Below, one piece after another: positions 1-5,444 of a stretch of 5,494 bases of DNA. Under the pieces are notes generated by a model. That model searched no databases and was not told where the DNA came from. It saw nothing but the letters and a program-made list of their open reading frames with translations. Source of the DNA: an uncultured Clostridia bacterium (GTDB taxonomy: Bacteria > Bacillota > Clostridia > Christensenellales > UBA1242); assembly GCA_944384475.1 (NCBI GenBank), contig CALWTN010000033.1, positions 1 through 5,494 of the forward strand, read 5' to 3'. Position 1 is the stretch's first letter; each line of letters opens with the position of its first letter. A program made the position numbers and the translations under genes.

Positions 1-615
1 AGAATGTATAACACCGGGCAAGTTTGCTGCGCATCAAAACGATTTATTGTTCAAAAGGAAGTTGTTAGGCAGTTTGAAAAGAAAGTGATTGAAAGATTAA
101 GCAAGCTTGTTGTTGGCAATCCATTAAACAAAAAAACAGACATCGGCTGCTTGGTTACAAAGTCTGCATGCGAGAAGGCGGTTATGCAAATTCAAAATGT
201 TGTCGCTCAGGGCGGGAAAATCATATACGGCGGCCAGCATAAAGGTGCGGTTTTGCAGCCAACTGTGATAACTGACATTCCTGCAAACGCTGATGTTGCA
301 AAGGATGATGAAATTTTTGCGCCAGTTGTGTGCATAATTCCATGCAAAGATGTTGACGATGCTCTTAAAATTGCAAACTCATCAAGCTTTGGGCTGTGTG
401 GCTGCGTGTTTACTGCTGATATGAAAACGGCATTTAAAGTGACGCAAGAACTCAAATGCGGCGGCGTGGTTATCAACGGTGCAAGCTTCCATCGCAGTTT
501 TGAAATGCCGTTTGGTGGGCACAAAAGCTCTGGCATAGGCACGGAAGGAGTGATGAGCACTTTTGATCAGGTTACAAAAGTTAAAACAATAACATTAAAA
601 AACATATACAAATAA
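1..615 (+). CDS. Aldehyde dehydrogenase family protein, C-terminal part (5' end outside the window)
   Basis: This is the last 204 residues of an NAD(P)-dependent aldehyde dehydrogenase, which oxidises an aldehyde to an acid (or acyl thioester) in the cytoplasm. The reading frame is open from base 1, so the ATG at position 4 is an internal Met. The catalytic-cysteine segment NTGQVCCASKR is at the very start, and the first Cys of the CC pair is the expected nucleophile. The family's EIFAPV motif (usually E-x-F-G-P-V) and the C-terminal MPFGGHKSSGIGTEG segment follow. The Rossmann domain and general-base Glu lie outside the window. The Cys segment resembles succinate-semialdehyde dehydrogenases (GabD/YneI-like), but the substrate cannot be decided from this half. 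A terminator directly overlaps the stop codon, so the gene ends its own transcription unit and is probably unrelated to the operon downstream. Confidence 0.93.
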   Translation, partial: RMYNTGQVCCASKRFIVQKEVVRQFEKKVIERLSKLVVGNPLNKKTDIGCLVTKSACEKAVMQIQNVVAQGGKIIYGGQHKGAVLQPTVITDIPANADVAKDDEIFAPVVCIIPCKDVDDALKIANSSSFGLCGCVFTADMKTAFKVTQELKCGGVVINGASFHRSFEMPFGGHKSSGIGTEGVMSTFDQVTKVKTITLKNIYK

Positions 616-637
616 AGCCTTAAACAAGGCTTTTTTT
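614..637 (+). terminator. Intrinsic terminator after the aldehyde dehydrogenase gene
   Basis: AAAGCCTT (614-621) pairs perfectly with AAGGCTTT (626-633) around a four-base AAAC loop. The T-run (631-637) overlaps and follows the 3' arm. The hairpin begins within the TAA stop codon, which is compact but normal. It separates the dehydrogenase transcript from the secG operon. Confidence 0.88.
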
Positions 638-679
638 GTTAATTTCATGCAAAATTGACTTTATTTGCACTTAATATGC

Positions 680-708
680 TTGAAAAAGTTTTTTCTTTGT
701 GCTATACT
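680..708 (+). promoter_or_regulatory. Sigma-A type promoter of the small membrane protein-secG-rnr operon
   Basis: A -35 box TTGAAA (680-685) and a -10 box TATACT (703-708) are separated by exactly 17 bp. A TG dinucleotide one base before the -10 box (700-701) makes it an extended -10. Transcription would start near 714-716, leaving an unusually short leader of about 15 bases that contains the GGAGG Shine-Dalgarno sequence (720-724). It lies just after a terminator and before the first gene of the operon. Confidence 0.78.
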
Positions 709-729
709 TGACTTGTTACGGAGGAAGGA

Positions 730-960
730 ATGGGAAGTGCGCTTTTAGGCAATATCTTTACAGATCTGAATAATTGGGTGCGTGGTTGGAGTGATGCAAC
801 CTTTGCAGTGGTTATTATTCTTTTGGTTGCTATTGCCTGTGCATTCTTTGTTAATTTAATTAAAGGATTGATTGGCAGTAAAATTCAATTTAAATTTTTC
901 TCGTTTCTTTGTCTGGCGCTTATAATTGGAATTATTGTCTATCTATGTATAAAACATTAA
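730..960 (+). CDS. Small two-helix membrane protein of unknown function, first gene of the secG operon
   Basis: I do not recognise this 76-residue protein. It has a short amphipathic N-terminus (residues 1-23, with three Trp/Arg-rich positions in NNWVRGW), a hydrophobic segment at about 24-47 and a second at about 56-73, ending in a short basic tail (IKH). The linker between the helices carries Lys residues (LIKGLIGSKIQFK), which suggests the loop faces the cytoplasm and both ends face out, the same arrangement as SecG. The start is fixed by GGAGG at 720-724, five bases before the ATG. It is followed after only 13 bases by secG, so the two are surely co-transcribed. A role near the Sec translocon is possible from context only; no motif shows it. 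Size, start signal and operon position make it a real gene. Confidence 0.8.
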   Translation: MGSALLGNIFTDLNNWVRGWSDATFAVVIILLVAIACAFFVNLIKGLIGSKIQFKFFSFLCLALIIGIIVYLCIKH

Positions 961-973
961 AAAGGAGTTTTGC

Positions 974-1291
974 ATGAATTTGGGATTGTTGCTTGCTGAT
1001 GACATTCAGGCGGATTGGGTTACATCGTTTTTACCTATTTTAAGATATATTTTATTTTTCTTGGTGATTGCTTGTTCGATAATAATCATCATTACTATTT
1101 TGATGCAGTCAAACAACTCCTCTGGCGGAGACCCAATCACTGGCATTCAAGAAAGTTACTATGCAAAGAATAAGGGCGCAACTAGAGACGGCAAACTTAA
1201 AATTGTTACGATAGTTTGTGCATCGATTATTCTTGTTAGCGTTATTGTTTATTTCATAACTGAAATATTCAATAAAACAGTTGTGGGATAA
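974..1291 (+). CDS. secG: Preprotein translocase subunit SecG
   Basis: SecG is the small accessory subunit of the SecYEG channel that exports and inserts proteins across the cytoplasmic membrane; it assists the SecA motor. The 105-residue protein has two membrane helices (about residues 21-44 and 76-97). They are joined by the typical Gly/Ser-rich cytoplasmic loop, seen here as LMQSNNSSGGDPITG followed by YYAKNKGATRDGKL, which matches the FFGKNKGRT-like stretch of Bacillota SecG. The N-terminus carries about 20 residues before the first helix, longer than usual for SecG. AAAGGAG at 961-967 sits six bases before the ATG and supports this start. The stop codon shares its last A with the rnr start (TAATG), so rnr is likely translationally coupled to secG. 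The secG-rnr-smpB-ssrA order is common in Bacillota. Confidence 0.92.
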   Translation: MNLGLLLADDIQADWVTSFLPILRYILFFLVIACSIIIIITILMQSNNSSGGDPITGIQESYYAKNKGATRDGKLKIVTIVCASIILVSVIVYFITEIFNKTVVG

Positions 1292-3366
1292 TGTTAAAAG
1301 AGAAAATAAAGCAAATTTTATCAAAAGATAGTTTGGTTTTTTCAAAGCCAGACAATCTTTTTTTGTTTTTATCAGACGCTTTAGGCAGAAAAGTTGAAAC
1401 AATTTCTGCCGAATGTAAAAAAATGCTGGAAAACGGCGAAATTTATGAAATACGAAAAGGCAAATATATTGTTTTGCCTTCGCATGGTTTTGCCAAAGGT
1501 AAGTATATCGGAAATGCCAAGGGTTTTGGATTTTGTGATATTGGAAGAGAGGAAGACATCTTTATCCCAGGGAACATGACCAATGGCTGCATTGATGGCG
1601 ATGAAGTGATAGTCAAGCTTTTTTCGACAGACGGTGGAAAAGACGGGCAGGTGGTGAAAATTGTAAAGCCTGTCAAAAAATTGGTGGGAAGAATAATTAA
1701 AGTAAGCAAAAATTTCTTTTTAGAGCCTGATAATCCACGTGTGCCATTTAAAATTTCGCTTGTTAAAAGCGCAAAGGCGCCGCTTTTAAATCAAAAGGCG
1801 GTTGTAAGGTTGATAAGGCGCCCAAGTGGCAAGGTTTCGGGCGAGGTTATCGAAACGCTTGGCGATGCCGATGATGTAAAAACGCTAGAGCTTGCAATTA
1901 TTCGTGAGCATAACCTTTACGAAGAGTTTAGCGATGAGGCGGAGGAGGCTGCAAACAAACTTAACAAGCCAGTAACTGCCGCACAAAAAAAAGGCAGGCA
2001 GGATTTCACTAAAATTGTCACTTTTACGATAGACGGCGAAGACGCCAAGGATTTTGACGATGCCGTTTCGATTGCTCCGCTTGCCGATGATGGATACCAG
2101 CTCGGCGTGCATATCGCAGATGTTGGCGAGTATGTAAAGCGTGGAAGCGTTTTGGATGAAGTGGCTTTTGATCGTGGAACAAGCACTTATTTTCCAACTT
2201 CTGTTTTGCCGATGCTGCCAGTCGCTCTTTCTAACGGTATTTGTTCGCTGAATGAGGGCGTGGAAAGGCTGACGCTTTCTTGCGTTATGAAAATTGACAA
2301 GACGGGCAAGGTTTTTGACTACCAAATTGAAGAAGGTGTTATCAAAAGCAATGCAAGGCTGACTTATACTCAGGTTTATGCGGTTATGCAAGGCAAAGAA
2401 GATGCAAAAGCGGGCAAGTTTAAAAAGCAAATATTGTTGATGGCACGCCTTGCAAAAATTTTGCAGCAGAACAGACAAAAGCGTGGTGCGCTTGATTTGG
2501 ATATCCCAGAGCCGCAGTTTGTGTTTGACGACAAAGGCTATGTGATAGGCGTTGAAAAGCGAGAGCGAAACGATGCGCACAGGTTGATTGAAGAGTTTAT
2601 GTTGATTGCAAACGAGACTGTGGCAAAACATTATGCTGAAAAACAAATTCCGTTTGTTTATCGTGTGCACGAAAAGCCAACCACCGAAAAGACGAAGGCT
2701 GTGCTTGACTTTTTAAACGGGCTTGGCATCGCTTGCCCAGCATTGCCTAAAAACATCACTCCATCATTTATTCAAAAACTTTTGGATGCAATCAGCGACA
2801 AACCTTATCAAGAGGCGGCAAACAAGATAATTTTGCGCAGTTTGCAAAAAGCGGTTTACAAAAACCAAAATTTAGGGCATTTTGGGCTTGCTCTTGCAAA
2901 TTATTGCCATTTCACTTCACCAATCAGAAGATATCCCGACCTTACCATTCATAGAATAATTAAGGACGATTTGCATGCAAGGCTTAGCGGAGAGAAATTG
3001 GAAGAGCTGGAAGACTTTACAATCGAAAGTTCGGAACAAAGCTCGGTGACCGAGCGCAACAGTGAAAAAGCAGAGCGAGATGTGGATGACCTTTGGCGTG
3101 CCTATCTTATGAAAGATCGTGTTGGAGAAATTTTTGATGCCACAGTTGTAAGCGTTGCCAATTACGGCTTGTTTGTTGGGCTTGAAAACTCGGTTGAAGG
3201 GCTTATCAAGATTGAAAATTTGCCAACCGATGGCTACCTTTTCTTTGAGCGATCGATGGAACTTAAAGGGCAAAAACATCGTTTTAGGATAGGTGACAAG
3301 CTTAAAGTAAAGTTGATTTCGTCAAATATTTTCACAAGAAAAGTCGATTTTGTGCCGATTTTTTAA
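1291..3366 (+). CDS. rnr: Ribonuclease R (RNase II family 3'-5' exoribonuclease)
   Basis: RNase R degrades structured RNA processively from the 3' end. It takes part in rRNA/mRNA quality control and removes non-stop mRNA during trans-translation with SmpB-tmRNA. Domains in the 691 residues: an N-terminal winged-helix region (about 1-62), cold-shock domain 1 (about 65-112, KGFGFCDIGREEDIFIP), cold-shock domain 2 (about 125-190), the RNB catalytic domain (about 235-560) and a C-terminal S1 domain (about 612-688, GEIFDATVVSVANYGLFVGL). The catalytic metal-binding motif TIDGEDAKDFDDA spans 246-258, with Asp248, Asp254, Asp256 and Asp257 intact. HFTSPIRRYPDL (540-551) is the other RNB signature. 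It is shorter than the Escherichia coli (813) or Bacillus subtilis (779) enzymes and stops right after S1, without the Lys-rich tail. The start overlaps the secG stop by one base with only a weak GTGGG upstream, so coupling is likely. Confidence 0.97.
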   Translation: MLKEKIKQILSKDSLVFSKPDNLFLFLSDALGRKVETISAECKKMLENGEIYEIRKGKYIVLPSHGFAKGKYIGNAKGFGFCDIGREEDIFIPGNMTNGCIDGDEVIVKLFSTDGGKDGQVVKIVKPVKKLVGRIIKVSKNFFLEPDNPRVPFKISLVKSAKAPLLNQKAVVRLIRRPSGKVSGEVIETLGDADDVKTLELAIIREHNLYEEFSDEAEEAANKLNKPVTAAQKKGRQDFTKIVTFTIDGEDAKDFDDAVSIAPLADDGYQLGVHIADVGEYVKRGSVLDEVAFDRGTSTYFPTSVLPMLPVALSNGICSLNEGVERLTLSCVMKIDKTGKVFDYQIEEGVIKSNARLTYTQVYAVMQGKEDAKAGKFKKQILLMARLAKILQQNRQKRGALDLDIPEPQFVFDDKGYVIGVEKRERNDAHRLIEEFMLIANETVAKHYAEKQIPFVYRVHEKPTTEKTKAVLDFLNGLGIACPALPKNITPSFIQKLLDAISDKPYQEAANKIILRSLQKAVYKNQNLGHFGLALANYCHFTSPIRRYPDLTIHRIIKDDLHARLSGEKLEELEDFTIESSEQSSVTERNSEKAERDVDDLWRAYLMKDRVGEIFDATVVSVANYGLFVGLENSVEGLIKIENLPTDGYLFFERSMELKGQKHRFRIGDKLKVKLISSNIFTRKVDFVPIF

Positions 3367-3383
3367 CATTTTTTGTTAAAAAA
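3359..3383. repeat. AT-rich inverted repeat across the rnr stop codon
   Basis: TTTTTTAACA (3359-3368) and TGTTAAAAAA (3374-3383) are perfect complements around a five-T loop. The hairpin includes the rnr stop codon. It is followed by A-rich, not T-rich, sequence and has only one G-C pair per arm, so it is not a convincing terminator. It could be a weak RNA 3' stabiliser or simply part of the A/T-rich spacer. Confidence 0.45.
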
Positions 3384-3445
3384 AGCATAAAAAACAAAAA
3401 AAATTTAAAAAGGGTATGGAAATCGTTAGAAAAAGGTGTTATAAT
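3378..3445 (+). promoter_or_regulatory. Candidate smpB/ssrA promoter: phased A-tracts plus extended -10 overlapping the smpB start
   Basis: A perfect TATAAT (3440-3445) with the extended TG motif (3437-3438) lies 17 bp downstream of a weak -35-like TGGAAA (3417-3422). Upstream are four A-tracts (3378-3384, 3389-3394, 3396-3403, 3407-3411) at roughly helical spacing, in the position of an UP element or curved DNA. The -10 box overlaps the smpB ATG (3444-3446). A start about seven bases further on would therefore fall within smpB and give an RNA that lacks the smpB start codon but includes ssrA. The same bases form the smpB ribosome binding site spacer, so chance similarity is possible. Confidence 0.45.
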
Positions 3446-3905
3446 GGATAACGAAATAAAGGTGATAGCGTCTAACAAAAAAGCGTTTCATAATTATTTC
3501 ATTTCCTTCGTTGCAGAAGCAGGCATTGCGCTTGAAGGAAGCGAGGTCAAATCAATCAGGCTTAACGGCATAAGTTTGAATGAAAGTTACGTTTTTATTA
3601 AAAATGGCGAAATTTTCTTAAAAAATGCCTATATTAAGTCGTATGACCATGCCGCAGCGTTTAAGCCAGACGAAAGGCGAGATAGAAAACTTTTGCTTCA
3701 TAAACGTGAAATTTCAAAGTTTGAAAAAGCGGTTAAAGAAAAAGGGTTTTCTATGGTGGCTACCAAAGTTTACCTCTCAAAAGGAAAAGTTAAAGTTGAA
3801 GTTGCTTTGGCAAAAGGTAAAAAACTTTTCGATAAACGGGAAACCTTAAAAGAGAGGGCAGTAAATCGTGAGATTGAGCGATTTACCAAAACTGGGGGGC
3901 GATAA
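3444..3905 (+). CDS. smpB: SsrA-binding protein SmpB
   Basis: SmpB binds the tRNA-like domain of tmRNA, delivers it to stalled ribosomes and places its C-terminal tail in the empty mRNA channel to start trans-translation. The 153 residues match the family end to end. They show an N-terminal KVIASNKKAFHNYF motif, the AGIALEGSEVKSIRLNGISL core of the OB-like barrel, LLLHKREI, VYLSKGKVKVEVALAKGKKLFDKRE and a basic helical tail (KERAVNREIERFTK). Its length is typical. AAGGTG (3433-3438) lies five bases before the ATG, and the N-terminus aligns with known SmpB. The stop codon lies inside mature tmRNA: the last Gly-Arg-stop codons and one base of the Gly before fall in ssrA (11-base overlap from 3895). 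No terminator separates it from rnr (77-bp gap), so read-through from the secG promoter is likely alongside any local promoter. Confidence 0.97.
   Translation: MDNEIKVIASNKKAFHNYFISFVAEAGIALEGSEVKSIRLNGISLNESYVFIKNGEIFLKNAYIKSYDHAAAFKPDERRDRKLLLHKREISKFEKAVKEKGFSMVATKVYLSKGKVKVEVALAKGKKLFDKRETLKERAVNREIERFTKTGGR
3807..3836 (+). promoter_or_regulatory. Weak candidate ssrA promoter inside smpB
   Basis: TTGGCA (3807-3812, one mismatch to the -35 consensus) and GATAAA (3831-3836, four of six matches to -10) are 18 bp apart. Transcription would start near 3843, about 50 bases before the mature tmRNA 5' end, a plausible precursor length. The -10 match is poor and the bases are fully explained as smpB coding sequence, so this is only a candidate. 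Confidence 0.22.
3861..3886 (+). repeat. Perfect inverted repeat just upstream of the tmRNA 5' end
   Basis: GTAAATCG (3861-3868) is the exact complement of CGATTTAC (3879-3886), with a 10-base loop. One extra U.G pair (3869/3878) is possible. It lies within smpB codons 140-148 (VNREIERFT) and ends eight bases before the first base of mature tmRNA (3895). In RNA it would form a hairpin in the pre-tmRNA leader, or at the 3' end of smpB mRNA after tmRNA maturation. Confidence 0.6.
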
Positions 3906-4246
3906 GGCTTCGACGGAGCAGGTGAGGAAAGATAAAAGCGTGTGGTTGATGACTTGAAACCTTAAAACCAGTCAAAAAAATAAACGCAAATAATAACTAC
4001 AGAACTGTTCAGGCTGCTGCCTAACAGCGCCCAGGTTGTTTAAACCACTCGAAACAGCTAGGGTGTCAAACAAGAGTGGAAACTCATTTTAAGAAGCGCC
4101 TTATTCTTATAATGAAAACCTTTTAAGGCTGGGCAAATCAAGTTTGTTTGTGGAAATGATTTGTTGAGACTAAGCACAAACTGCACACGGAGAAAAACTT
4201 TCTTAATGTGTTTCGGACGTGGGTTCAATTCCCACCGTCTCCACCA
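3895..4246 (+). ncRNA. ssrA: Transfer-messenger RNA (tmRNA)
   Basis: tmRNA rescues ribosomes stalled on mRNAs lacking a stop codon and encodes a degradation tag. The tRNA-like end is clear. GGGGGCG (3895-3901) pairs with CGTCTCC (4236-4242), including the G3.U70 alanine identity pair (3897/4240). The T-arm is GTGGG-TTCAATT-CCCAC (4219-4235), the discriminator is A4243, and CCA is encoded (4244-4246). Helix 2 includes 3925-3931 with 4198-4204. Four H-type pseudoknots can be drawn: PK1 3944-3947/3958-3961 with 3951-3954/3970-3973; PK2 4035-4041/4052-4058 with 4045-4050/4074-4079; PK3 4091-4095/4104-4108 with 4098-4103/4124-4129; PK4 4134-4140/4157-4163 with 4146-4152/4175-4181. Helix 5 (4005-4027) surrounds the tag stop. 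The length is 352 nt, one-piece type. The 5' end overlaps smpB by 11 bases. Confidence 0.97.
3986..4024 (+). other. ssrA: tmRNA tag reading frame (proteolysis tag ANNNYRTVQAAA)
   Basis: The resume codon GCA (3986-3988) follows the conserved-type sequence TAAAC (3981-3985). Twelve codons read ANNNYRTVQAAA and end at TAA (4022-4024), which lies in the 3' strand of helix 5. With the alanine carried by the tRNA-like part, the added tag is A-ANNNYRTVQAAA. The start resembles the family (A-N/D-N-N-Y/F). The end is AAA preceded by Gln, rather than the common LAA or VAA recognised by ClpXP. Confidence 0.9.
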
Positions 4247-4253
4247 ACAACGT

Positions 4254-4279
4254 GTTTAACAAGCGTTTGCTTGAAAAAC
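4254..4279 (+). other. Small hairpin in the gap after ssrA, without a T-run
   Basis: GTTT-AA-CAAGC (4254-4264) faces GCTTG-AA-AAAC (4269-4279) around a GTTT loop. The five-pair and four-pair stems are separated by an AA/AA internal loop. It starts eight bases after the tmRNA CCA end and is followed by A-rich sequence, so it does not look like an intrinsic terminator. It may be part of a 3' trailer processed off pre-tmRNA. The rest of 4247-4303 holds only the next gene's ribosome binding site. Confidence 0.4.
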
Positions 4280-4303
4280 AAAAATAAAAAAAGAGGTGAA
4301 AAA

Positions 4304-5440
4304 ATGGGAGAGATTGTTCTTACAGTTGTTATCATTCTTGGCATCATCATCGCAGGAGGATTTTTGATTTTCTTCTTGGGTGATTTGTTGATGTCAATTG
4401 TCGATCCAAAAGGAGAGGCGGAAAGGATTAAAAATAGAAAAAAGGAAAATGCTAAGAAATTTGAAGAAAAACTTAGCCGTCTTCCAGCAGAGGATGTTAA
4501 AGAAATAAAGGAAAACAACCCTGAAGTAGACCAAATCCTTGCAGATATTGCTATGGAAGAGCAACCAGCACAAAGTGTGGCTGAGCCAAAAATTGAAGCA
4601 TACAAGGTTGAAACAGTTGCTGTTGAAGATGAGAGCGCACAGCCAGAAGAAGATGAAGAGGCAAAACGCATCGCAGAGGCTAGGGCTGCTCTTGAAAAGA
4701 GAAAGCAAGAAATTTTGGCACGTATGCAAGAACAGCTTGACGAAGAGGAAGAAGAGGAAGAAGAGTCAGCTGAGGAAGAAGAAACCGTTGAGGTTGAAGA
4801 AGAAAAAGTTGACGAAAACGCTCAAATCAAAGCTGAACTTGAAGAGGCTAAAAAGGCGCTTGCTGAGGAGAGGGCAAGATACGAAGCTCTTTCAAAACAA
4901 CTTGAAGAGGCTAAGGAAAACGAAGCTGACGAAGTTATTATGTCAAAACCTGCACTCACAAAAGAGGAATACGAAGCACAACTTGCAGAACTTGAAGCAA
5001 GACTTAAAGTTAATGAAAAAGAACTTAAAGCCTGCAAGAAAGATTATCTGCCACTTGCAAAAATCAATAAAACTCTTGCAAGAGATCAAAAGAAACTTGA
5101 CAGAAAAGAAGCAATCGTGGCTAAACAAAAACTTGTGCTTTATGGTGTAAACAACTATGAAGACCTTGATGAAGAAAAAGCAAAGAAACTTGCTGAGGAT
5201 CTTGACCTTTACGATGGCTTGAAACTTTCTGTTCAACATGGCAAAGAAGTTATGGAAAAGAACAAGGATAGGTTCCCAGTTCTTGAAAAAATGTATTACA
5301 TTCTTAAAAACCAAAACGAAGAAATCAGAAAGGATATTGCAGCAGTTGAAGCCAACTTGAAAATCCTTGAAGATGGAAGCCCAGTTGTTATCACTGATGA
5401 AGATGCAGATAAAGCTGACGAAGGACAAGAAAATCAATAA
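4304..5440 (+). CDS. Membrane-anchored acidic coiled-coil protein of unknown function
   Basis: I do not recognise a named family for these 378 residues. A single N-terminal membrane helix (about 5-29, EIVLTVVIILGIIIAGGF onward) is followed by basic residues (RIKNRKKENAKK), which predicts a short outside N-terminus and a cytoplasmic body. Next come a variable acidic stretch (about 85-118), a helix-rich segment (118-145), a Glu-run (146-172, eight Glu in a row at 147-154) and Ala/Leu/Glu heptad-like coiled coil (172-206 and 217-245). A C-terminal part (about 240-356) is more mixed and looks like a conserved helical domain with Tyr/Asp-rich turns. The layout resembles anchored coiled-coil proteins such as EzrA, but no homology is claimed. 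AGAGGTG (4292-4298) sits five bases before this ATG; the frame runs upstream into ssrA, so earlier starts are rejected. No terminator separates it from ssrA. Confidence 0.9.
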   Translation: MGEIVLTVVIILGIIIAGGFLIFFLGDLLMSIVDPKGEAERIKNRKKENAKKFEEKLSRLPAEDVKEIKENNPEVDQILADIAMEEQPAQSVAEPKIEAYKVETVAVEDESAQPEEDEEAKRIAEARAALEKRKQEILARMQEQLDEEEEEEEESAEEEETVEVEEEKVDENAQIKAELEEAKKALAEERARYEALSKQLEEAKENEADEVIMSKPALTKEEYEAQLAELEARLKVNEKELKACKKDYLPLAKINKTLARDQKKLDRKEAIVAKQKLVLYGVNNYEDLDEEKAKKLAEDLDLYDGLKLSVQHGKEVMEKNKDRFPVLEKMYYILKNQNEEIRKDIAAVEANLKILEDGSPVVITDEDADKADEGQENQ

Positions 5441-5444
5441 AAAC

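Noticed and set aside
655..677. TTGACT (655-660) with TAATAT (672-677) as the operon promoter
   Set aside because: The spacer is only 11 bp; the TTGAAA/TATACT pair downstream has 17 bp and an extended -10.
1885..2670. 261-codon open frame on the minus strand within rnr
   Set aside because: It is antisense to the conserved RNB catalytic domain, lacks its own start signals, and its composition reflects the coding strand.
4108..4113. Perfect TATAAT inside ssrA as an internal promoter
   Set aside because: There is no -35-like sequence 16-18 bp upstream, and the bases are flanked by the pairing arms of pseudoknot 3.
4208..4303. Upstream extension of the coiled-coil protein frame starting at the ATG at 4208
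   Set aside because: This stretch is the 3' tRNA-like end of tmRNA plus the spacer; the ribosome binding site and membrane helix fix the start at 4304.
4742..4765. Purine-only GAAGAG tract as a possible simple-sequence or phase-variation repeat
   Set aside because: It uses mixed GAA and GAG codons for a Glu-run and is not a uniform repeat; the frame is intact through it.
4539..5150. 203-codon + strand frame in another phase, very Lys/Leu/Arg-rich
   Set aside because: It is a frame-shifted reading of the Glu/Lys coiled-coil region, without a ribosome binding site.
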